Origin: Aurantibacter sp042094015
Lineage (GTDB): Bacteria > Bacteroidota > Bacteroidia > Flavobacteriales > Flavobacteriaceae
Direction: 5' to 3'
Length of the DNA: 9,847 nucleotides
Assembly (NCBI RefSeq): GCF_042094015.1
Contig: NZ_JBELDZ010000085.1
Coordinates: 1 to 9,847, forward strand
In this document: positions 1 to 6,420 of the stretch, piece by piece
How the letters are laid out: every line of letters begins with the position of its first letter
How positions within the stretch are numbered: the first letter of the stretch is position 1
The notes under the pieces: generated by a model
Seen by the model: the letters and a program-made list of their open reading frames with translations, nothing else
What the model was told of the DNA's origin: nothing
Database searches by the model: none
Made by a program: the position numbers and the translations under genes

Positions 1-403
1 TAGTCAATAGTTTACATAACGAAACTAATTCATTGGCCTCATTAGTGACTCTAATATCTATTAATTGCGTGGTTCTTCCTTTATGTATAAAGGTAGCTCT
101 AGCAAAAATGAAACCTTCTCGAACACTTTTTAAATGATTAGCAGTAATTTCTAACCCGCGAATCATCAAATTTTCGGAATCTAAAAAAATGTGAGAAGCA
201 AAACTTCCAACGCTTTCTGCTAAAGCAGCTGTTGCTCCGCCATGTAATACTCCATCTGGTTGATGTACTCTTGGTGTTACTGGCATTCTAGCAACTAAAA
301 AGTCTTCGCCATAATCTACCATTTCTATCTCTAATGTTTCCATTAATGTATTTTTATTGGCTTGATTTGCTCGTTTTAAAACGTCGCTTTTAGAATACTT
401 CAT
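1..403 (-). CDS. PaaI/YdiI-family hotdog acyl-CoA thioesterase, C-terminus cut by window edge
   Basis: Reading the minus strand from the ATG at 403-401 gives 134 codons without a stop up to the window edge. It begins MKYSKSDVLKRANQ and ends SLCKLLT. Family members are about 140 residues, so probably only a few residues are missing. The hotdog-fold core is clear: HQPDGVLHGGATAALAESVGS at about 47-67 contains Gln48, His54 and Glu63. These match the catalytic Gln/His/Glu of E. coli YdiI in spacing and even in numbering. The family hydrolyses acyl-CoA thioesters in the cytoplasm. The closest relatives hydrolyse 1,4-dihydroxy-2-naphthoyl-CoA in menaquinone synthesis, and in many flavobacteria this gene sits beside men genes. 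Here that neighbour would lie beyond the left edge, so the menaquinone role is inference. The gene is divergent from the hydrolase at 447 across a 43-nt gap. The family call is sure; the substrate is not. Confidence 0.88.
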   Translation of the reverse strand, partial: MKYSKSDVLKRANQANKNTLMETLEIEMVDYGEDFLVARMPVTPRVHQPDGVLHGGATAALAESVGSFASHIFLDSENLMIRGLEITANHLKSVREGFIFARATFIHKGRTTQLIDIRVTNEANELVSLCKLLT

Positions 404-404
404 T

Positions 405-412
405 TATATTTG
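405..412 (+). promoter_or_regulatory. Candidate Bacteroidetes -7 box (TATATTTG) for the hydrolase gene
   Basis: TATATTTG fits the Bacteroidetes sigma consensus TAnnTTTG and lies 34 nt before the ATG at 447, giving a leader of roughly 25-30 nt. No clear TTG -33 element is visible about 20 nt upstream, inside the thioesterase gene. It overlaps the leader of the divergent gene. Confidence 0.35.
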
Positions 413-421
413 ATCTTTATA

Positions 422-429
422 CAAAAATA
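422..429 (-). promoter_or_regulatory. Candidate -7 box (TATTTTTG) for the thioesterase gene
   Basis: The minus strand reads TATTTTTG here, a TAnnTTTG match about 18 nt before the thioesterase ATG. It would give a very short leader of about 10-12 nt. With the box at 405-412 it would make two face-to-face promoters in a 43-nt gap. AT-richness makes chance matches likely. Confidence 0.28.
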
Positions 430-446
430 CAAAACAGTTTGCAGAA

Positions 447-1079
447 ATGAATTCAGCAGAAAAAGAAATATCATATAAATCTACCAACTCCTATTCTACT
501 CTAAATACATTAACTGAAGCCACAAAAAACGTCTGGTTAGTTTGTCATGGCTTAGGCTATTTAAGTCGTTATTTCTTACGCTATTTTAAAGATTTAAATC
601 CTACCGAAAATTATATTATTGCTGCACAAGCACCAAGTAAATATTATCAAGGCAAAAGCTTTAAACATGTTGGTGCGTGTTGGTTTACTAAAGAAAATAC
701 CACTACAGAAATAGATAATGTTTGTAATTACCTACAAGCCGTTTTAGAATCTGAAGCTATTCCAGAAGACAAGAACATTATTCTTTTTGGCTACTCTCAA
801 GGTGTTAGTGTGGCTTTACGTTATTTAGCAAAATATAAATTAAAGTGTAAAGACATTATTATCCATTCTGGCGGAATTCCTAAAGAGTTAGAGCCAGAGT
901 ATTTTAAAAATCTAAATACTAAAGTTACTTTAATCTACGGAACAAAAGACGAGTATTTAATCCCAGAACGTATGGAATACGAGTCCAATAGAGCTAAAGA
1001 ATTATTTGGTGCTAATTTGGACATTATTCCGTTTAATGGAACGCACGAAGTTAATGTAACGTTGATTAAATCGTTATAA
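447..1079 (+). CDS. Alpha/beta hydrolase (carboxylesterase/phospholipase-like serine esterase)
   Basis: This 210-residue protein has the complete signature of a small cytoplasmic serine hydrolase. The oxyanion-hole strand VWLVCHGLG is at 29-37. The nucleophile elbow FGYSQGVS at 114-121 places the catalytic serine at Ser117. The acid strand VTLIYGTKDEY at 160-170 suggests Asp168, and NGTHEVN at 197-203 supplies His200. The order and spacing (Ser117, Asp168, His200) match the carboxylesterase/phospholipase and dienelactone-hydrolase-like group. No signal peptide is seen. The ATG at 447 is preceded by a plausible -7 box and no competing start. The gene is divergent from a thioesterase and converges with the repeat-protein gene, with only 15 nt between the stop codons. 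The substrate cannot be told from the sequence. The pairing with an acyl-CoA thioesterase hints at acyl ester metabolism, but that is inference. Confidence 0.88.
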   Translation: MNSAEKEISYKSTNSYSTLNTLTEATKNVWLVCHGLGYLSRYFLRYFKDLNPTENYIIAAQAPSKYYQGKSFKHVGACWFTKENTTTEIDNVCNYLQAVLESEAIPEDKNIILFGYSQGVSVALRYLAKYKLKCKDIIIHSGGIPKELEPEYFKNLNTKVTLIYGTKDEYLIPERMEYESNRAKELFGANLDIIPFNGTHEVNVTLIKSL

Positions 1080-1094
1080 AATTATTATTAATTA

Positions 1095-4000
1095 TTATGG
1101 TAACTGCTCTAAAAATTGATATGTTGCTATTGGTAGACCACCAAATAAAGAATTCGATGGGTTATTAAAAATATTACCACTTATAAATTGTACTTCCGAA
1201 TTTGCACCTATATATATTGTTTCACCATTCATATTTACATCTGTATTTGAGTATCCTGTAGATGTATAAGTCGCAATTGGTGGACCACCAAATAAAGAAT
1301 TATTTGGGTCATTAAATACTTGACTACTTATATGTGGTATTTCAGAATTTACACCTATATAATTTAAACGTCCATCTCCATTAGCATCTCCAGACCACAT
1401 TGCAACTACTCCATTTGGCATTCCAAAAGTTGTTTGTGCATTTGTTCCAAAAGTTATTGGATTTCCACTATCTGTAAAATCTATATTTGTAGATTGATCT
1501 GATAACGAGAATACTGCATTACTTATAATTCCTAAATGATTTCTATGGTTTATAGATACATAATAATTATTAACTGGTGCATTAATAGTTAACTCTTTTA
1601 TGCCATCTAAATTAACAATATCTCCATCTCTTTGTAATAAGGCAGATCTTCCAGCTATTACATTTGTATTATCGTTAGCATCACGTAATTCTACCCAAAT
1701 CCAATCTACAATATCATCTTCTGGTAATCCTGTTCCATTAGTTCCTCCTGTATTAAATACCGATGTTAAACACGTTGCGCCATCTGCATATGGAGATGTA
1801 GTTGGTAAATAACCTGAAGACCTTAAATCGTCTCGCATTAAGTTACTTCCACTAGATAATAAAGCGCCTTGTAAAAACACTACTGGATTTAAAGTAACTG
1901 GAGTTATTTTTAAATTAACTTCTGTTGTTGTATAGATAACATCCCAATTATAACCTGCAGGCAAATTTACCGTGTCAAAAGTTCCTAAAATATTACCTGC
2001 TTTTAAAATTGTAAAAGTATCTCCTATATTTGGTGTGTAATTATATAAATAAACATCTAATACACCACTTAAATTGGCTGTGTTTGCTACTTCTACATTA
2101 CTAAAACTTGTTAAGCTTTCTAAGTGTATTTTTAATTTGCTATTATTGTGTGTGTAGTTGTCGTTAAAAATATAAGTTCCTGCAAAAAGAGTTGAGAAAA
2201 AAAAGTAAGATGGTTGTAAAACACCATCGTTATTACTAAAATCACCTGTATGACTAATATTATATCCCAATAAAGTACCTGTGTTATCAATACTTCCAGC
2301 GTTAGATATATTTCCAAAATTACTTAAAAGATTAATATTTTCTAGTATGCCATCTACAGTATTAATTAAGGTTCCGTCTAATCCATTCTGTAAGGACCCA
2401 TTATTTGTTATTAAATTTGCATTAGTAATACTATTAGTGTTTATTAAAGATCCTGCACTCCATAAATTACCTAGATTATCAATAATACCTCCATTATTAA
2501 ACACTCCTCCAACAAATACAAATAAAAATGAATTTAATGTATTATTTATTTGTCCCAAATTTGTTGTTGTACCCTTTGTATGTATGGCTCTACTGTTATC
2601 TACAGTACCAAAAGCAGCTATATTAAATGTACCTAAATTATCTATTATTCCTGTATTATTTATGTAGTTGGTGTTTTCTAATAGTCCTGTACCAGTTAGA
2701 GTTATAGTGCCTACATTATTTATAGTTCCTGTAGTGTTACTTATAGTTCCTGAATTATTAATACTACCAGTGCTTTCAACTAATGTGGTTCCTGTATTCG
2801 TTAAGACTCCTGTACTAGTCTGTGTAATACTTCCTGAATCAGACAATGTTGCACTATTGTTAATTGTTCCTGAATTTGATAAAACACTTGTTTCTGTTAA
2901 AGTAGTTGTTCCTGAGTTATTTAAGTTTGCAGAAGTAACAATGTTAATTGACCCAGAATTAGTAAGCTCTCCTCCAGACTCGACACTTAATATACCTTTG
3001 ATTGTTATGTTTCCTGTAGTGTTAGTGGTTAAATCACCAGTGTTTGATATGGATCCTTCGTTTTCAATAGAAATATTTCCTGAATTAGTAAAAATGCCAT
3101 CAGATTCAATATTTAGTGTTCCTGAACTAGTGAAGGTTCCTAAAGCAGATTGTGTTATTGTTCCAGAGTTAGCTATGCTCCCTGTAGTTGTTAAGATAAT
3201 GTTTCCAGTATTATTTATCACCCCATTAGGTTCTATACTTATAATCCCAGAGTTGTTTATGTTTCCAAGTTCTCCAGTAAGATATTGTTCAATATTTATG
3301 GTTCCATAATTGGTTATAGTTCCATAATTATTTATGAAGCTTTTATTTGTCGAAATTATAGTTCCATAATTACTCATAGTTCCATAGTTAGCTGTAGTAC
3401 CGGGGTTAGGTCCTGATAAACTATTAGATTTAATAGTTCCATAATTTGCAAAATTATCTTCAAATTTTAAAGAAACAAAATTCTCTATAACTCCTGGTCC
3501 TAGCATTTCAGATGTTCCGTTTATAAGTAAATCACCACTAGTGTCTATGGTGCCGTGATTGGTTAGTGAATTTAGTGTTATTTTGCCATCACCAGATATT
3601 AACCCTAAGTTAGTTAATGAGTTTATAGTAGTACCTATAGCTACTCCATATCCTGATGTGTCAATAGTCCCTGAATTAATAAAAGTTCCTGTACTATGAT
3701 TTAAAGCATCCAAAACAGTTACTTCTCCTGAATTATAAAAAGCAGGGGTATAAGATTGAGATTGGTCTGTATTAGCATATAATTCTCCACTAAAAATAAA
3801 AATTTCACCATTATTTGTAAATGTTTTTGTATAATTTGCTTTTGCACCAAATACAATTTCAATTTCTCCATTGTTCAGTATATTATCGTTAAAAGTTATA
3901 TTTGAGTTTATTATAACTTTATCTCCAGCATTTATAGTTGTACCAGGGTAATAAGGTGTCCAAAAATCATTAGATAATGTGTAAAACGGATCAAAACCTA

Positions 4001-4112
4001 CTACATTATGACTAAAAGTAAAAGTAGTTTGTGCATTGCTATTTAGAAGCCCTAAAAAAAGAAAAAGTATTAGACTGCCTTTTTTTAATAGGTGGTTGGT
4101 AGTTTCTAACAT
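1095..4112 (-). CDS. Large secreted NxGxI-repeat (beta-solenoid) protein with dockerin-like C-terminal module
   Basis: This is a 1005-residue secreted protein. Residues 1-28 are a signal peptide: KK at 10-11, a hydrophobic stretch at 14-23, and NAQ at 26-28 before the likely cleavage site. Residues about 78-620 carry some 33 copies of a degenerate N-x-G-x-I turn (NSGTI, NTGNI, NYGTI), usually 7-20 residues apart. This pattern is expected of a right-handed beta-helix as in filamentous adhesins. A beta-rich cap follows at about 640-738, including GDTFTILKAGNILGTF. The last ~265 residues (from about 741) are a module I recognise from other flavobacterial surface proteins, often labelled hemagglutinin: NLMRDDLRSSGYLP, SALLQRDGD, HRNHLG, then two Asp/Asn-rich loops (GDANGDG at 908-914 and DVNMNG at 958-963) and the terminus EQLP. 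No type A type IX secretion domain and no lipobox cysteine are visible. An adhesin or matrix role is inference. TAACTTTA at 4134-4127 is a weak -7 candidate. Confidence 0.82.
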   Translation of the reverse strand: MLETTNHLLKKGSLILFLFLGLLNSNAQTTFTFSHNVVGFDPFYTLSNDFWTPYYPGTTINAGDKVIINSNITFNDNILNNGEIEIVFGAKANYTKTFTNNGEIFIFSGELYANTDQSQSYTPAFYNSGEVTVLDALNHSTGTFINSGTIDTSGYGVAIGTTINSLTNLGLISGDGKITLNSLTNHGTIDTSGDLLINGTSEMLGPGVIENFVSLKFEDNFANYGTIKSNSLSGPNPGTTANYGTMSNYGTIISTNKSFINNYGTITNYGTINIEQYLTGELGNINNSGIISIEPNGVINNTGNIILTTTGSIANSGTITQSALGTFTSSGTLNIESDGIFTNSGNISIENEGSISNTGDLTTNTTGNITIKGILSVESGGELTNSGSINIVTSANLNNSGTTTLTETSVLSNSGTINNSATLSDSGSITQTSTGVLTNTGTTLVESTGSINNSGTISNTTGTINNVGTITLTGTGLLENTNYINNTGIIDNLGTFNIAAFGTVDNSRAIHTKGTTTNLGQINNTLNSFLFVFVGGVFNNGGIIDNLGNLWSAGSLINTNSITNANLITNNGSLQNGLDGTLINTVDGILENINLLSNFGNISNAGSIDNTGTLLGYNISHTGDFSNNDGVLQPSYFFFSTLFAGTYIFNDNYTHNNSKLKIHLESLTSFSNVEVANTANLSGVLDVYLYNYTPNIGDTFTILKAGNILGTFDTVNLPAGYNWDVIYTTTEVNLKITPVTLNPVVFLQGALLSSGSNLMRDDLRSSGYLPTTSPYADGATCLTSVFNTGGTNGTGLPEDDIVDWIWVELRDANDNTNVIAGRSALLQRDGDIVNLDGIKELTINAPVNNYYVSINHRNHLGIISNAVFSLSDQSTNIDFTDSGNPITFGTNAQTTFGMPNGVVAMWSGDANGDGRLNYIGVNSEIPHISSQVFNDPNNSLFGGPPIATYTSTGYSNTDVNMNGETIYIGANSEVQFISGNIFNNPSNSLFGGLPIATYQFLEQLP
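1128..1392 (-). repeat. Tandem duplication in the C-terminal module of the repeat protein (two ~42-residue calcium-loop units)
   Basis: Residues 908-949 and 958-998 are two diverged copies of one unit. Each has a D-x-N-x-(D/N)-G loop, then YIG(V/A)NSE, an amphipathic stretch, and SLFGG(P/L)PIATY. The DNA still shows it: ACCACCAAATAAAGAATT occurs in both halves, near 1138 and 1285. The loops resemble the Ca2+ loops of dockerins (D909, N911, D913 and D958, N960, N962). Position 12 is Gly rather than Asp, and a conserved NSE follows a few residues later. Confidence 0.65.
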
Positions 4113-4220
4113 ATTGGTGTTTTTTGTAAAGTTACAACTTCACAACTAAAAAAAACATATATGCATCTGATTTTTAACTTATTAAAATTAATAAAACATG
4201 CAACAATTATGTTATAAACA

Positions 4221-4252
4221 AATAAGGCTTACCACAATAGGTAAGCCTTATT
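4221..4252 (-). terminator. Perfect 13-bp hairpin, likely terminator of the nitronate monooxygenase gene
   Basis: AATAAGGCTTACC (4221-4233) is exactly complementary to GGTAAGCCTTATT (4240-4252), with a 6-nt loop. It lies 25-56 nt past the stop of the minus-strand gene 4277-5224. On that strand it is followed by a T-rich but interrupted tract (TTTGTTTATAA). It stands between that gene and the repeat-protein gene on the same strand and would insulate them. It is the strongest hairpin I found in the window. Confidence 0.75.
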
Positions 4253-4276
4253 ATATTATTCTAAAACCAATAAAAA

Positions 4277-5224
4277 TTATTCTACCAAATGCTTCACAAT
4301 AGCTTTTACAGGTAAAATAGCTTTGGTATGTTCTATACTTGGTCCTGCAACCCAAACGGTTTTATATGTGGCTTTTTTAGCAGCGTTTTCTGCTGCTTTC
4401 ATACCAATAGAAAAACGTATCATTTTAACCCATTTTTTAAGTTTCTTATTTTTATTTAAAACAGTTTCTATCCAAGTTTGCTTGGTTCCTATTTTTTGAA
4501 CGTAAGGTGTGTTAATTACTGTGCAAGGTGTTCCAGAAATTCGCTCGGTCATTACAATATCTTTAGCGCCATAATCTACACAAGCTTGTTTATATTCTTC
4601 TGTAACACTAGCTTCTGTACTCGCAATAAATGGGCTTCCAACAGAAACACCTTCGGCTCCATAACTTAACATCTTATCAATATCGGCTTTACAACCAACG
4701 CCACCAGCAGAAATTACAGGAATTGTTAAATTCATATTTAATAAAGAGGTTAATTCTTGAGGTGTTAAATTTCCTCTATGTCCACCAGCTTCACTATTTA
4801 CTGCTATTGCTGCGTCTGCACCTAGTTCTTGAACCTTTTTAGCAAAACGCAAATCGGTAACATCACAAAATACTTTTATTCCAGCTTTATGTGCCTGATT
4901 TATAGTTTCTTCTGGACTACCAAGAGATGTTATTATAAAGTCGCAGCCTTCTTCACATAAAACCCTTAACTGTTCTTTGTATTTTATATTAGACTTATTT
5001 ACAATTAAATTAAACCCAAAAGATCCGCCTTTTGGTTTTGCTGTTTTAAGTTCTTTTGCTGCAGCTCTTAACTCATCTAAAGTTCTATAATTAAGTGCAG
5101 GAATACAACCAGCTATCCCTGCATCCATAGATTCTTTAACCATTGAAACATTAGACACTAAAAACATTGGTGCCATAATTACTGGATATGTAATATCTAA
5201 AAGTTGAGTTAGTTTGGTTTGCAT
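4277..5224 (-). CDS. Nitronate monooxygenase (2-nitropropane dioxygenase family, FMN-dependent)
   Basis: This 315-residue TIM-barrel flavoenzyme belongs to the nitronate monooxygenase/2-nitropropane dioxygenase family. The first strand is YPVIMAPM (13-20). The SEAGGHRG motif at 144-151 carries the conserved catalytic-type His149. Phosphate and FMN binding is seen in PVISAGGVG (169-177) and GVSVGSPFIAS (192-202). The family oxidises alkyl nitronates, using FMN and O2, to carbonyl compounds and nitrite. It protects against propionate-3-nitronate and related toxins; FabK enoyl-ACP reductases are distant relatives. Length is normal and no signal peptide is present. The gene is transcribed alone, with a double TAnnTTTG box just upstream and a strong hairpin downstream. 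The family is sure; the physiological substrate is unknown, and many members carry this name from similarity only. Confidence 0.9.
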   Translation of the reverse strand: MQTKLTQLLDITYPVIMAPMFLVSNVSMVKESMDAGIAGCIPALNYRTLDELRAAAKELKTAKPKGGSFGFNLIVNKSNIKYKEQLRVLCEEGCDFIITSLGSPEETINQAHKAGIKVFCDVTDLRFAKKVQELGADAAIAVNSEAGGHRGNLTPQELTSLLNMNLTIPVISAGGVGCKADIDKMLSYGAEGVSVGSPFIASTEASVTEEYKQACVDYGAKDIVMTERISGTPCTVINTPYVQKIGTKQTWIETVLNKNKKLKKWVKMIRFSIGMKAAENAAKKATYKTVWVAGPSIEHTKAILPVKAIVKHLVE

Positions 5225-5245
5225 ATAATCTTATTTTTATGAATT

Positions 5246-5261
5246 CAAATATACAAAAATA
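5246..5261 (-). promoter_or_regulatory. Tandem -7 boxes (TATTTTTG, TATATTTG) before the nitronate monooxygenase gene
   Basis: On the minus strand two TAnnTTTG matches lie end to end: TATTTTTG (5261-5254) and TATATTTG (5253-5246). The nearer one is 21 nt before the ATG at 5224. No TTG -33 element is obvious in the GC-richer stretch upstream (GCGCGC near 5266-5271). This placement is typical of flavobacterial promoters with short leaders. Confidence 0.42.
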
Positions 5262-5434
5262 TTATGCGCGCATAGCACTTGCTGGTTTTTTCTATTACCA
5301 ACTACTCGAAAACCTCCAATAGGTAAAATATTAATAGGTACAGATGTTATTAAATCTATTTCTTAGATTATTGCTTCATAATTGTTATTTAAGATAAACC
5401 TTGAACCTTGAATATTACAATGTAAATCGTCTGA
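5262..5434. other. Left half of the 417-nt gap between the nitronate monooxygenase gene and upp: no gene recognised
   Basis: I find no start-to-stop reading frame with recognisable motifs here. A stop-to-stop stretch on the minus strand reads EIDLITSVPINILPIGGF and continues to about 5225, about 41 residues without an ATG. It resembles nothing I know. This part may contain further decayed sequence of the cyclotransferase remnant at 5435-5642, but I cannot align it. Confidence 0.3.
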
Positions 5435-5642
5435 AAAATAACTGGTTGAAAAAATCTGGACATTAAATTCTGAGACATTAGGCAAGGAAAGTTTTATTCA
5501 GGTTATAGCAACGCCGCAATATGGTAAACAATTTAAATGAATTGGAATGGATAAATGGAATAACTTATAACAAGAAAAAGAATATTATATTTGTTATTGT
5601 AAGAATTGGGATAATTTTTTTGAATTAAAAATTACTGAATAA
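5435..5642 (+). pseudogene. Remnant of a glutaminyl-peptide cyclotransferase gene (frameshifted, internally deleted, N-terminus lost)
   Basis: Pieces of the glutaminyl-peptide cyclotransferase family appear in order on the plus strand, in different frames. AAA ATA ACT GGT (5435-5446) matches the KSDGT that precedes EKIW in homologs. EKIWTLNSETLGKESFIQV is read from 5448. After a shift near 5529, NLNELEWING is read from 5530 to 5559. ITYNKKKNIIFV runs to 5595, and after a 1-nt loss at about 5596-5600, KNWDNFFELKITE ends at a TAA (5640-5642). NELEW and a C-terminal LNGIAYN...FVTGKxWxxLFEx pattern are hallmarks of the family as I remember it. In intact proteins about 50-60 residues separate NELEW from LNGIAYN, so the fusion NELEWINGITYN implies an internal deletion between two similar NG-x-x-Y sites. 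The N-terminal two thirds are not recognisable. The enzyme would convert N-terminal Gln to pyroglutamate on exported proteins. It is certainly not functional as read here. Confidence 0.7.
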
Positions 5643-6295
5643 TGAAAATCATAGAGTTTAATAAAACGAATACCATTTTTAATCAATTTATATCTGTAAT
5701 TAGAAATGTAGCGATTCAAAAAGATCAATTACGTTTTAGACGTAATTGTGAACGAATGGGTGAAATTTTCTCTTATGAAATCAGTAAAACTTTAGATTAT
5801 TCAACAAAGCAAGTTATAACACCATTAGGCACTTCAGATATTAACACTTCTGATAATCAAATAGTTTTAGCTACTATATTAAGAGCTGGTTTACCATTAC
5901 ATCAAGGAATGCTTAATTATTTTGATGGAGCCGAAAATGCTTTTATTTCTGCCTTTAGAAAACATACTGACAATGATACAGATTTTACTATAGAATCTGA
6001 ATATTTAGCTTGTCCAGATATTACAAATAAAACCGTTTTACTTTCTGATCCTATGTTAGCTTCTGGAGCTTCCATATTAGCTGCGTACAAAGCCTTATTA
6101 GCAAATGGAACACCAAAGCAACTACACGTAATTGTGCTTATTGCTAGTCAACAAGGAATTGATTTTATTCAACAACATTTACCAAAAAACATAACTTTAT
6201 GGGTTGGTGCTATTGACCAAGAAATGAACGATAAATCATATATCATTCCTGGTCTAGGTGATGCTGGTGATTTGGCTTTTGGAGAAAAGATGTAA
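5642..6295 (+). CDS. upp: Uracil phosphoribosyltransferase
   Basis: This 217-residue cytoplasmic enzyme of pyrimidine salvage forms UMP and pyrophosphate from uracil and PRPP. The type I phosphoribosyltransferase loop VLLSDPMLASGAS spans 132-144; DPMLASG corresponds to the usual DPMLATG. The uracil-binding hood PGLGDAGDLAFG is at 203-214, near the C-terminus as in all Upp proteins. RFRRNCERMGEIFSYEISK (31-49) and ATILRAGLPLHQGM (77-90) are further conserved blocks. Length is normal for Bacteroidetes Upp. The start ATG overlaps the TAA of the cyclotransferase remnant (TAATG), suggesting the gene was once translationally coupled to it. I see no strong promoter immediately upstream; transcription may start inside the decayed gene. 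It converges with the rRNA methyltransferase gene 125 nt away. Confidence 0.95.
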   Translation: MKIIEFNKTNTIFNQFISVIRNVAIQKDQLRFRRNCERMGEIFSYEISKTLDYSTKQVITPLGTSDINTSDNQIVLATILRAGLPLHQGMLNYFDGAENAFISAFRKHTDNDTDFTIESEYLACPDITNKTVLLSDPMLASGASILAAYKALLANGTPKQLHVIVLIASQQGIDFIQQHLPKNITLWVGAIDQEMNDKSYIIPGLGDAGDLAFGEKM

Positions 6296-6420
6296 TCATA
6301 ACGTCAACAATCAACCAAACCTTCTCTAAATTTACAACCTCTTTTGATTTAGGGTTTATCAACTAAAATAAAAAGTATTAATTCTGTTATTTAGTTCGTT
6401 TATTAAATAGTTATTAAATA

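Noticed and set aside
1600..1812. Plus-strand open frame of 70 codons
   Set aside because: It lies wholly opposite the conserved C-terminal module of the repeat protein and has no recognisable motif.
2132..2317. Minus-strand open frame of 61 codons
   Set aside because: It is an out-of-frame shadow inside the repeat-protein gene on the same strand.
2281..3309. Two long open frames on the plus strand opposite the repeat protein (2281-2667 and 2668-3309)
   Set aside because: They are antisense shadows. The NxGxI repeat codons read backwards give stop-free, Val/Pro/Leu-rich sequence with no domain or start context.
2600..3420. Regularly recurring short DNA words (for example TTCCTGAATT, GTTCCATAATT) that suggest an interspersed or CRISPR-like repeat
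   Set aside because: Spacing and sequence vary and every copy encodes an N-x-G-x-I turn of the 1095-4112 protein. This is coding repetition, not an array.
4478..4842. Two plus-strand open frames opposite the nitronate monooxygenase gene
   Set aside because: They are shadows of a complete, well-conserved gene on the other strand.
6317..6357. Imperfect hairpin between upp and the rRNA methyltransferase gene (AAACC..CTAAAT / ATTTAG-GGTTT)
   Set aside because: The stem has a 4-nt bulge and a 15-nt loop, and no T-tract follows. It is too weak to call a terminator.
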